Source: an uncultured Oxalobacteraceae bacterium (lineage in GTDB: Bacteria; Pseudomonadota; Gammaproteobacteria; Burkholderiales; Burkholderiaceae). Taken from it: a stretch of 10,843 nt of DNA. Positions 1 to 6,664 of the stretch are shown one piece after another. The stretch is from positions 1 through 10,843 of the forward strand of contig CAMLIL010000140.1 in NCBI GenBank assembly GCA_946480015.1, given 5' to 3'. The notes beneath the pieces were generated by a model, which did no database searches, had not been told where the DNA came from, and worked only from the letters and a program-made list of their open reading frames with translations. Positions within the stretch are counted from its first letter, which is position 1. Each line of letters begins with the position of its first letter. The translations under genes and the position numbers were made by a program.

Positions 1-1552
1 CCGGCGCGGCGCCGACCTGGAATACCCCGACCAGCTCGGTCAAGCGGGTGGCCTGGTCGCGCAGCGAGGCGGCGGCGGCGGCGGCCTCTTCCACCAGCGC
101 GGCATTCTGCTGGGTCACCGTGTCCATGGCGCTGACCGCGCCGTTGACCTGGGCAATGCCGCAGGCCTGCTCGGCGGCGGCATCCGACATCGAGGTCATC
201 AGGCCGGCCACGCGGGCAATGCTGACCACCACCTCTTCCATGGTCTTGCCGGCCTGGTCGACCAGGCGGTTGCCGGTGGCGACCTTTTCCACCGAAGCAT
301 TGATCAGGGCATTGATTTCCTTGGCCGCGCTGGCGCTGCGCTGGGCCAGGTTGCGCACTTCCGAGGCCACGACCGCAAAACCGCGGCCCTGCTCGCCGGC
401 ACGCGCCGCTTCCACCGCCGCGTTGAGCGCCAGGATATTGGTCTGGAAGGCAATCCCGTCGATGACGCTGGTGATCTCGGCGATGCGGCGCGCCGACTGG
501 TCGATCTCGCCCATGGTGCTGACCACGGCGGCCACCACGTCGCCGCCCTGGCGCGCCACCGCCGAGGCCGACTGGGCCAGCTGATTGGCCTGCTGGGCGT
601 TCTCGGCATTGGTATTGACCGCGGCCGTCAACTCTTCCATCGACGAGGCGGCCTCTTCCAGCGCGCCGGCCTGCTGTTCGGTGCGCGCGGACAGATCGAT
701 GTTGCCGGCGGCGATTTCCTCGGACGCCGTGGTGATCGTCGCGGTTCCGCTGCGCACATTGGTCACGATGCGCGCCAGGCTATCGTTCATTTCCTTGAGC
801 GAGGCCATCAGCCTGGCGGTTTCGTCGCGGCCATCGATGTCGATGGTGCGGGTCAGATCCCCGCCGGCGACGGCCTGCGCCAGCGCCATGGCCTGGTTCA
901 GCGGCGCGGTGATGGACACGGTGATGCGCCAGCCAATGGCCAGCCCGGCCACTACCGCCGCCAGCGCCAGAGCGATCATGGTCAGCCGCGCGGTGTGGAA
1001 AGACCCGCGCGCGGCGGCGAGGTTTTCCTCGGAAGCCTTTTCCTGAAGATCGATGTTGGCGTGAATGCTGTCCTGCCAGCTCTGGGTCGCCGGGATCGCC
1101 TTGGCGAACAAGATCGCCGTGGCTTCCTCGTCGCGGTTTCCCCTGGCCAGGGCAAATACCTCATTGTTCAAGGGGTTGACGATACTGGCATTGCTGGCCA
1201 TTTCGGCGCGCAGCTTCAGTCCCTGCGGGGAACCCGGCATGGCTTCGAGTTCCTTCCAGGCCTTGTCGTATTCCTCTTGGGCTTTGGTCACCTTGAGCAT
1301 CTCGTGCTCGATCTTCGCCAGATCGGTCAGCAAGATCACGCTGCGCGAGACGCGCGCGACCACGTGCACCGATTGCGACATGGTATTGAGCAGTTGTGCC
1401 TTGCGGTCGAACTCGCCGGTGACCCGCTCCAGGTTGCCCTGAATGTGTTGCATGCCGAGCACGCCGCAGACCGTGAGCATGGCCATCAACACCAGCAGCA
1501 AGGCATAGCCCGCCCCCAGGCGCACCCCGATGTTCAAGTTATTCAGTTTCAT
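1..1552 (-). CDS. Methyl-accepting chemotaxis protein (C-terminal end off the left edge)
   Basis: Transmembrane chemoreceptor that would signal through CheW/CheA to the flagellar motor. The visible part has 517 codons. In order: a short cytoplasmic start ([12 protein letters not shown]), TM1 at about residues 12-34, a roughly 155-residue helical periplasmic domain resembling the four-helix-bundle MCP sensor, TM2 at about 190-208, a HAMP domain to about 262, a Tsr-like methylation helix around 289-315 ([18 protein letters not shown]) and the highly conserved hairpin tip from F369 ([19 protein letters not shown]). The last visible residues ([11 protein letters not shown]) are typical of the return helix, so only a short tail is missing. 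A CheR-docking pentapeptide cannot be judged. The ATG at 1552 was chosen because it gives the usual N-terminus directly before TM1; the Shine-Dalgarno is weak (GGGG). The gene is divergent from the phosphorelay cluster. The ligand is unknown. Confidence 0.95.
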   Translation of the reverse strand, partial: MKLNNLNIGVRLGAGYALLLVLMAMLTVCGVLGMQHIQGNLERVTGEFDRKAQLLNTMSQSVHVVARVSRSVILLTDLAKIEHEMLKVTKAQEEYDKAWKELEAMPGSPQGLKLRAEMASNASIVNPLNNEVFALARGNRDEEATAILFAKAIPATQSWQDSIHANIDLQEKASEENLAAARGSFHTARLTMIALALAAVVAGLAIGWRITVSITAPLNQAMALAQAVAGGDLTRTIDIDGRDETARLMASLKEMNDSLARIVTNVRSGTATITTASEEIAAGNIDLSARTEQQAGALEEAASSMEELTAAVNTNAENAQQANQLAQSASAVARQGGDVVAAVVSTMGEIDQSARRIAEITSVIDGIAFQTNILALNAAVEAARAGEQGRGFAVVASEVRNLAQRSASAAKEINALINASVEKVATGNRLVDQAGKTMEEVVVSIARVAGLMTSMSDAAAEQACGIAQVNGAVSAMDTVTQQNAALVEEAAAAAASLRDQATRLTELVGVFQVGAAP

Positions 1553-1601
1553 GCTGGCCCCAAGTCAATTTTGAAAGTGCGACAAGAAAACAACGCGACC
1601 A

Positions 1602-1631
1602 GCCAAATTTGCTAAAATCGTGTAAATTGGC
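1602..1631. repeat. Near-inverted repeat, possible operator
   Basis: GCCAAATTT at 1602-1610 faces AAATTGGC at 1624-1631, whose reverse complement is GCCAATTT. The arms therefore match apart from one extra A. The dyad is centred near 1617, overlaps the plus-strand TAAAAT, and lies about 110 bp upstream of the response-regulator start. Its size and position suit a dimeric DNA-binding protein. Whether the adjacent HTH-receiver regulator binds it is inference; chance is possible in an AT-rich spacer. Confidence 0.3.
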
Positions 1632-1652
1632 AATACGCGTTTCGCTGAAGAA

Positions 1653-1658
1653 ATTATA
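1653..1658 (-). promoter_or_regulatory. Candidate -10 element for the chemoreceptor gene
   Basis: Read on the minus strand this is a perfect TATAAT, preceded by TGGC, which is close to an extended -10 (TGn) but shifted by one base. The -35 region is weak. I looked for a FliA (sigma-28) promoter, common for chemoreceptors, and did not find TAAA and GCCGATAA-like boxes at the right spacing. The site would start transcription about 95 bases before the chemoreceptor ATG. Confidence 0.3.
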
Positions 1659-1726
1659 GCCAGTATTTGTTTAAATTGTGTTGTTTATTGGAGTCGCGCA
1701 AGGCGGCGATTCGATCGAGGAAAATA

Positions 1727-2323
1727 ATGACGGCCCCATCGGATGTCTGCACCACCCAGGAAGCGGCCCGGCTGCTGGGAATATCGGTCACGTCGGTCCA
1801 GCAACTGGTCGAAGCCGGCGTGATCGACGCGTGGAAAACCAAGGGTGGACACCGGCGCATTCCGCTGGCCGCGGTACACGCGTACAAGGCCGCGCCGGCC
1901 GCGCGCAGCGCCCCCGCCAGCGCGCGGCTCTCGGTGCTGGTGATCGAGGACAGTGAACTGCAGCGCGCCCTGTATGCCCACAAAATGGGCAACTGGAAAC
2001 TGCCCTTCGACCTGCGTTTTTGCGACAACGGCTACCAGGCCCTGATGGACGTGGCCCATCACCGGCCCGACGTGGTCCTGGCCGACATCATGATGGAGGG
2101 AATCGACGGCTTCGAGGTGATCAATACCATCCTCGGCTATCCCGATCTGAGCGACATCGACATGGCGGTATTGTCCGGCCTGGGGCAGGACGCCATCGAT
2201 GCGCGCGGCGGCATCCCCGCCGGCCTCGTAATGTTTCCGAAGCCCATCAACTTCGACGAGTTGCGCGGCTACCTGCGCGCTTGCCAGGCGCGCCGCGCGC
2301 GCGCCGCGCAGCGCCACGCGTAA
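1727..2323 (+). CDS. Response regulator with N-terminal excisionase/MerR-like HTH and C-terminal receiver
   Basis: A 198-residue cytoplasmic DNA-binding response regulator, probably the output of the adjacent kinases. Residues about 8-54 form a winged-helix HTH of the excisionase/MerR type: TTQEAARLLGISVTSVQQLV, then a GVIDAW turn, then the GGHRRIP wing. A short Ala/Pro/Arg linker (55-67) leads to a receiver domain (about 68-190) with acidic pocket E74-D75, phospho-acceptor D120 in the VVLADIMM strand, switch serine S150 (the usual position is Thr or Ser) and K172 in FPKPIN. This order is the reverse of OmpR, NarL and NtrC regulators. The ATG at 1727 has GAGG six bases upstream. An in-frame TTG at 1667 would add 20 residues without family resemblance and has no ribosome site. 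The gene is followed by the kinase gene after 48 bp. Domain calls are strong; target genes are unknown. Confidence 0.93.
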   Translation: MTAPSDVCTTQEAARLLGISVTSVQQLVEAGVIDAWKTKGGHRRIPLAAVHAYKAAPAARSAPASARLSVLVIEDSELQRALYAHKMGNWKLPFDLRFCDNGYQALMDVAHHRPDVVLADIMMEGIDGFEVINTILGYPDLSDIDMAVLSGLGQDAIDARGGIPAGLVMFPKPINFDELRGYLRACQARRARAAQRHA

Positions 2324-2371
2324 GCCTTTGCAAATCTAACGATTCCAACAATTTTTCAAACCTTGTCCGCG

Positions 2372-4015
2372 ATGCGTCTGCCCAAGCCTACCGACATTCG
2401 CCTGGTGGTGTGCCTGTTCGGCACAGTGCTGCTATGCCTGGTATGGGGCATGACCCTGCAGCAGATCAGCGCCGGACAGCGCGCGCACTGGCTGCAGGCC
2501 GAGCACGACGCCCGCAGTTTCGCCCGGGTGGTCGAAGAGCACAGCGTGCGCACCCTGGAAGCGGCCGACCAGGCGCTGCAGTGGCTGCGCTTTCGCTACC
2601 AGCAACTGGGCACGGGACTGGACCTGCCCGGCGAATTGCGCGATGGCCGGATTCCTGGGGACATCTACAATCTGTACACGGTGGTGAACCAGCACGCCGA
2701 CGTGGTGCTGTCGAGCAAATCGTTCACGCCCACCAACCTGGCCGACCGCGAACACATCCGCGTGCACCGCGACGGCGAGCACGGCCTGTACATCAGCCAG
2801 CCGGTGCGCGGACGGGTCTCGAAACAATGGTCGATCCAGCTGACCCGCAGAGTCAGCGCGCCGGACGGCGCCTGGCGCGGCGTGGTGGTGGTCTCGATCG
2901 ACCCGGCCTACTTCGTCTCGCTGTACCGCGACATCGGCCTGGGCCAGCACGGCTCGGTCGCCCTGACCGGCACCGACGGGGTGGTGCGGGCCGGCCACTC
3001 CGGCAGCCGCGACAGCGGCGGCCACGACCGTTCCGGCAGCGCGCTGTTCGCCGCCATGCAGGCCCAGCGCGAGGGCAGCCTGACGACCGTCAGCGAATTC
3101 GATCAGCACAGCCGGATCTACGCCTTCCGCAAGCTCAAGCACTATCCCCTGTTCGTCTCGGTCGGCATCGACCGGGACGAGCGCATGGGCAGCTTCGAGC
3201 CGACCCGGCAGGAAGCGCTGCGCATGGCCGCGCTGGCCAGCGCCATCATCGTGCTGTTTTCGGCCGCCATCATCGCACTGACCGGCCGCCTGGTGGCCAG
3301 CCATGCGCACGCGGTGCAGGCCAATCTGGCCAAGTCGCGTTTCCTGGCCAATATGTCGCACGAACTGCGCACGCCGCTGAACGGCATCCTCGGCTACGCC
3401 GCCCTGCTCGGTGCCGAACTGGAGCAACCCGAGCAGGCCGGCTATGCGCGCCAGATCGACAGCGCCGGGCAGCGCCTGTTGACGACGGTGACGGCGGTCC
3501 TGGATCTGTCGGCGCTGGAAACCGGCGGCGTGGCGCTGGCACCGGCCGGGCAGCCGCTGACGGCCCTGCTCACGCGCGCCGGCGAGCGCCACGCCCGCGC
3601 GGCCGCCGCCAAGGGAATGATGCTGGAAGTGCAGCTGGACCCCGCCCTGCCGGCCAGCCTGTACTGCGACGCCGGCAAGGTGCTACAGTTGCTTGACCGA
3701 CTGCTCGAAAACGCCGTACGCTTCTCTTCGCGCGGCCAAATTACCCTGGCGGCCAGCCGCGCCGGCGCCAGCGTGCGCATCGACGTGCGCGACCAGGGCC
3801 CGGGCGTGCCGGCGGCGCTGCGCGAACGCATTTTCGAACCGTTCGAACAGGCCGACAGCTCGTCCACGCGCAGCGCCGATGGCGCCGGCCTCGGCCTGGC
3901 GATCGCGGCGCGCCTGGCGGCGCTGATGGATGCGCGCCTGAGCGTGGAGTCCGAACCCGGCCGTGGGGCCTGTTTTTCAGTGTGGCTGCCGCTGACCGGC
4001 GCGGCCACAGCTTAG
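2372..4015 (+). CDS. Membrane sensor histidine kinase (Cache-like sensor, HisKA, HATPase), no receiver
   Basis: A 547-residue orthodox histidine kinase. TM1 is at about residues 10-28. A periplasmic domain of about 255 residues follows, resembling dCache/PDC sensors, with NLADR at 122-126. TM2 is at about 285-305. The HisKA dimerisation helix carries phospho-acceptor H330 (SHELRTPLNGILGY). The ATPase domain has the N box with N447 (LLENAVRF), G1 from D474 (DQGPGVP), the F box (IFEPFEQADSS) and G2 from G504 (GAGLGLAI). The protein ends right after the ATPase domain, so it must hand phosphate to another protein. It could serve the HTH-receiver regulator encoded 48 bp upstream, or the receiver of the downstream hybrid kinase. 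The start is uncertain: the ATG at 2372 and an in-frame TTG at 2363 both lack a clear Shine-Dalgarno. The ATG gives a natural, positively charged N-terminus before TM1. Confidence 0.93.
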   Translation: MRLPKPTDIRLVVCLFGTVLLCLVWGMTLQQISAGQRAHWLQAEHDARSFARVVEEHSVRTLEAADQALQWLRFRYQQLGTGLDLPGELRDGRIPGDIYNLYTVVNQHADVVLSSKSFTPTNLADREHIRVHRDGEHGLYISQPVRGRVSKQWSIQLTRRVSAPDGAWRGVVVVSIDPAYFVSLYRDIGLGQHGSVALTGTDGVVRAGHSGSRDSGGHDRSGSALFAAMQAQREGSLTTVSEFDQHSRIYAFRKLKHYPLFVSVGIDRDERMGSFEPTRQEALRMAALASAIIVLFSAAIIALTGRLVASHAHAVQANLAKSRFLANMSHELRTPLNGILGYAALLGAELEQPEQAGYARQIDSAGQRLLTTVTAVLDLSALETGGVALAPAGQPLTALLTRAGERHARAAAAKGMMLEVQLDPALPASLYCDAGKVLQLLDRLLENAVRFSSRGQITLAASRAGASVRIDVRDQGPGVPAALRERIFEPFEQADSSSTRSADGAGLGLAIAARLAALMDARLSVESEPGRGACFSVWLPLTGAATA

Positions 4016-4058
4016 AGCTTGTTGCAAAATGGGCATGGCGCTGTTTAAAACAAGCTCT
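4014..4058. repeat. 10-bp perfect inverted repeat across the kinase/hpt boundary
   Basis: AGAGCTTGTT at 4014-4023 is matched exactly by AACAAGCTCT at 4049-4058, with 25 bases between. The left arm contains the last two bases of the kinase stop codon. No T-run follows the right arm, so it is not a standard intrinsic terminator. As RNA it could form a 10-bp stem just before the hpt gene and act in mRNA processing or translation control. The GAGCTTGTTGCAAAA-type end also recalls terminal repeats of small IS5-like elements, so a miniature element remnant is possible. I see no convincing target duplication (TTA on the left, TTC on the right) and no second copy in the window. Confidence 0.55.
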
Positions 4059-4085
4059 TCATCGCATCATGAAAGTCCTAGCTCC

Positions 4086-4454
4086 ATGCCAACACGCATC
4101 TACCACCACACCGATCCGGGCCTGCTCTACCGCACCGTCGACGGCGACCTGGACATGTTTCGCGAGCTGGTCGCCATCTTCGTGCGCACCGTGCCGTCCC
4201 TGCTGGCCGATGCGGACGCGGCCTTCGCCGGCCGCCACTGGCCGGCGCTGACCCTGGCCAGCCATTCCATTGCCGGCTCCGCCATGACGGTGGGCGCGGC
4301 GCAACTGGCCGAAGGCGCGCGCCGCGTCGAAGCGCACGCGCGCGCCGGCGCGGACGCGCAGCTGGCCGAGGCGCTGGCCCAACTGCGCGAGGAACTGGCG
4401 CGCGCCCTGGACGAGCTGGTGCACAGCGTACGCCACTACGGCACCCGCGCATGA
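4086..4454 (+). CDS. Stand-alone histidine phosphotransfer (Hpt) protein
   Basis: A 122-residue, all-helical, soluble protein with no membrane segment, matching a single Hpt domain. The N-terminal part resembles other Hpt domains (LLYRTVDGDLDMFRELVAIF). The phospho-acceptor is H60 in ASHSIAGSAMTVGA, which corresponds to the HxLKGxxxxxG motif, but the usual Lys is A63. The rest is Ala- and Glu-rich helix. It would carry phosphate between the receiver of the hybrid kinase and the regulator's receiver. Its TGA shares bases with the ATG of the hybrid kinase gene (ATGA), so the two are translationally coupled. The ATG at 4086 was preferred because family similarity begins just after it. An in-frame ATG at 4029 (141 residues) lies inside the loop of the inverted repeat and would add a Ser-rich tail without similarity. 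Neither start has a good Shine-Dalgarno. Confidence 0.85.
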   Translation: MPTRIYHHTDPGLLYRTVDGDLDMFRELVAIFVRTVPSLLADADAAFAGRHWPALTLASHSIAGSAMTVGAAQLAEGARRVEAHARAGADAQLAEALAQLREELARALDELVHSVRHYGTRA

Positions 4455-6622
4455 AAGGCTTGAGCGCGCTGTGGCGCGACTCGCCGCGCATGGTCAGCGC
4501 CGCCATCGGCGCCGGCCTGGTGCTGCTGATCGCCGCTTCGGCCCTGCTGTCGGTGCTGCATCTGCGCGAGCGCGCCATCGACGACTGGAGTGCCCAGCTG
4601 AGCAACCTGTCGCTGATCGTTGCCGAAAACACCTCGCAAACCATGACCTCGGCCTATCTGGTGCTCGACGGCCTGTGCGACGACGCGCACGCGGCCACCG
4701 GCGCCGGCGCGCCCCTGGCCGCCGGCATGGGCAGCGCGCGCACCCACCAGCTGATGCAGGCACGCATCCGCGGCGTGCCGCAGATCGACGTGGCCACCAT
4801 CGTCGGCGCCGACGGCGCGGTGATCAACTTTACGCGCAGCTATCCGGCCCCGCCCATCAACCTGGCCGACCGCGACTATTTCGTCTACCACCGCGACCAT
4901 CCGGGCGACCAGGTGTTTCTCAGTGCGCCGGTGCAAAATCGCGGCAACGGCCGCTGGACCTTTTATATCAGCCGGCGCCTGCAGGACAAGGATGGCCGTT
5001 TCAGCGGACTGGTACTGATCGGTCTGTCTGCGGATTTCTTCGTCGACTTCTTCAAGCGCATCACCCTGGGCGACGCGGCCTCGATTTCGCTCTCGCGCGA
5101 CGATTTCATGCTGCTGGCGCGCTGGCCCGTGTCCGAATCGCTGCTGGGCCAGCGCAATCTGGTCGGCTCGACCTACCAGGTCATCAGCAGCGGCAAGGAC
5201 CACGACGTGATCCTCAACGACGGTCCGCGCCTGGCCGCCCAGCTGCGCCCGGTGCCGCGCATGTCGGCCCCGCGCCGGGTGCCCAACTATCCGCTGCTGG
5301 TCAACATCAGCATCACCGAAGACCTGTACCTGGGCGGCTGGGAGCAGAGCACCCGGCGCATCGGCGCCATCGCCGGCGCCAGCGCGCTGGCGCTGACCAT
5401 CGCCTTCGCGCTGCTGTGGCGCCTGCTTGGACGCAGCCGCAGCAACGCTGCGCTGGCCGAAGCGCAGCGCCGCCGCGCCGACCTGGCCAACGGCGAAAAA
5501 TCGCGCTTCCTGGCCATGATGAGCCATGAAATCCGCACGCCGCTGTCGGGGATGATCGGGATGGCGGACTTGCTGCTGTCGAGCCGGCTGGACGAGGAAC
5601 AGCGCGCTTACGCCACCGGCGTGCAGGCCGGGGCCAACGGCCTGATGCGCATCATCAACGATATCCTCGACCTGTCGAAGGTCGAGGCCGGCAAGCTCAC
5701 CCTGGAACAGCTGGCCTTCGATCCGGCCAGGCTGCTGCGGGAAACGGTCGATCTGTACCGCGCCAGTGCCGTCAAGAAGCAGCTGCGCCTGGACTGCATG
5801 CTGGAGCTGGGCGCGGTCCGGGCGGTGATGGGCGACCCGCTGCGGCTGGCCCAGGTGCTGGGCAATCTGATCAGCAACGCCATCAAGTTCACCGCCGCCG
5901 GCCAGGTGACGGTCACGCTGCAGGCCCGCGTGGAGGCGGCCGCGCCGGGGCGCGTCCTGCTGCACTGCGCGGTGGCCGACACCGGCGCCGGCATCAGCGC
6001 CAGCGCGCTCGGCCGGCTGTTCGTACCGTTCAGCCAGGCCGACAGCTCGGTCTCGCGCGCCTACGGCGGTTCCGGCCTCGGGCTGGCCATCTGCAAGCAA
6101 TTGATCGAACTGCAGGGCGGCACCATCGGCTGCGTCAGCACGCCGGGCGTGGGCTCGACCTTCACCTTCTCGCTGCCGTGCGAACTGGCCGCCGCCCCGG
6201 CGCCGGCCGCCGCCGCGGCCGCGCCCGCGGCGGTGGCCAACACGCCCTTGCGCGTGCTGGTGGCCGAAGACACGGAAATCAACCGCAACCTGGCGCGCGT
6301 GCTGCTGACCCGCATGGGCTGCGAGGTCACCGAAGCGCACGACGGGCGCGCCGCGCTGGCCGCCATCGAGGCCAAGCGCTTCGACATCGTGCTGATGGAT
6401 TGCATGATGCCGGAAATGGATGGCTACCAGGCCGTCATGCGCCTGCGCACCCTGGAAACGGCGGAGGGCCGCGCGCGCCTGCCCGTCATCGCCCTGACCG
6501 CCAGCGCGCTCGACGGCGACCGCGAACGCTGCCTCAAGGCCGGCATGGACGACTATCTGGCCAAGCCCTTCAACGCGGCCCAGCTGGCCGAGATGCTGCG
6601 CCGCTGGAGCCCGGCCGCCTAG
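4451..6622 (+). CDS. Hybrid sensor histidine kinase (Cache-like sensor, HisKA, HATPase, receiver)
   Basis: A 723-residue membrane hybrid kinase. TM1 is at about residues 15-36. A periplasmic dCache/PDC-like sensor follows, with NLADRDYF at 137-144. TM2 is at about 304-325, then a short coiled coil. HisKA carries H359 (MMSHEIRTPLSGMIGM). The ATPase domain has N476 (NLISNAIKF), G1 from D510 (DTGAGI) and G2 at 538-545 (YGGSGLGL). An Ala/Pro linker spans about 580-596. The C-terminal receiver has E606-D607, phospho-acceptor D650 (IVLMDCMMPEMDGY), T683 and K705 (AKPF). It has no Hpt domain of its own; the missing module is the gene just upstream, whose stop it overlaps by ATGA. This points to a relay H359 to D650 to the Hpt protein to D120 of the regulator (inference). 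All catalytic residues are present. The stimulus is unknown. Confidence 0.95.
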   Translation: MKGLSALWRDSPRMVSAAIGAGLVLLIAASALLSVLHLRERAIDDWSAQLSNLSLIVAENTSQTMTSAYLVLDGLCDDAHAATGAGAPLAAGMGSARTHQLMQARIRGVPQIDVATIVGADGAVINFTRSYPAPPINLADRDYFVYHRDHPGDQVFLSAPVQNRGNGRWTFYISRRLQDKDGRFSGLVLIGLSADFFVDFFKRITLGDAASISLSRDDFMLLARWPVSESLLGQRNLVGSTYQVISSGKDHDVILNDGPRLAAQLRPVPRMSAPRRVPNYPLLVNISITEDLYLGGWEQSTRRIGAIAGASALALTIAFALLWRLLGRSRSNAALAEAQRRRADLANGEKSRFLAMMSHEIRTPLSGMIGMADLLLSSRLDEEQRAYATGVQAGANGLMRIINDILDLSKVEAGKLTLEQLAFDPARLLRETVDLYRASAVKKQLRLDCMLELGAVRAVMGDPLRLAQVLGNLISNAIKFTAAGQVTVTLQARVEAAAPGRVLLHCAVADTGAGISASALGRLFVPFSQADSSVSRAYGGSGLGLAICKQLIELQGGTIGCVSTPGVGSTFTFSLPCELAAAPAPAAAAAAPAAVANTPLRVLVAEDTEINRNLARVLLTRMGCEVTEAHDGRAALAAIEAKRFDIVLMDCMMPEMDGYQAVMRLRTLETAEGRARLPVIALTASALDGDRERCLKAGMDDYLAKPFNAAQLAEMLRRWSPAA

Positions 6623-6638
6623 CGCCACCGGCGGGCGC
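6622..6638. terminator. Weak GC hairpin in the convergent gap after the hybrid kinase
   Basis: The 42-bp gap between the hybrid kinase stop and the creD stop holds a 5-bp stem (GCGCC at 6622-6626, GGCGC at 6634-6638, loop of 7). A T-rich stretch (ATTATTTTTA) comes only about 20 bases later. Convergent genes usually need termination here, but this structure is weak and the T-run is too far from the stem for a standard intrinsic terminator. Confidence 0.2.
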
Positions 6639-6664
6639 CACTACCGCTGATAAAGCAATTATTT

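Larger units (their letters stand above)
1553..1726. promoter_or_regulatory. Divergent AT-rich intergenic region between the chemoreceptor and the response regulator
   Basis: This 174-bp spacer is clearly richer in A and T than the flanking genes and must hold the promoters for both directions. On the minus strand a perfect TATAAT lies at 1658-1653. Its best -35 partner is poor (AACACA with an 18-bp spacer), and it would give a leader of about 100 nt for the chemoreceptor. On the plus strand I see no convincing -35/-10 pair; TAAAAT at 1613-1618 is the only fair -10. A near-inverted repeat lies at 1602-1631. GAGG at 1717-1720, six bases before the ATG at 1727, is a good ribosome binding site for the regulator gene. 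Confidence 0.5.

Noticed and set aside
1667..1726. TTG start for the response regulator, adding 20 residues
   Set aside because: The added segment has no family similarity and no Shine-Dalgarno, while the ATG at 1727 has GAGG at six bases.
1553..1726. FliA (sigma-28) promoter for the chemoreceptor
   Set aside because: The GGCTATAA stretch partly resembles a sigma-28 -10, but no TAAA box is at the required distance.
2432..3592. 386-codon minus-strand ORF opposite the first kinase
   Set aside because: Low-complexity His/Gln/Ala/Val composition, no domain, and the opposite strand is clearly coding.
2020..3696. 558-codon plus-strand ORF in a second frame over the regulator and first kinase
   Set aside because: It is Arg/Pro/Gly-rich, crosses the boundary of two real genes and matches no family; it is a frame-shadow.
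4029..4085. Upstream ATG start for the Hpt protein
   Set aside because: It lies inside the loop of the inverted repeat and adds a Ser/His-rich stretch unlike Hpt domains. It cannot be fully excluded because neither start has a strong ribosome site.
4436..6628. 730-codon minus-strand ORF covering the whole hybrid kinase gene
   Set aside because: The plus-strand frame has complete HisKA, HATPase and receiver motifs. The antisense frame is a His/Gln/Arg/Ala-rich shadow typical of high-GC DNA with no recognisable domain.
6623..6664. Strong bidirectional intrinsic terminator between the hybrid kinase and creD
   Set aside because: Only a 5-bp stem is present and the T-run is about 20 bases away; listed as weak only.
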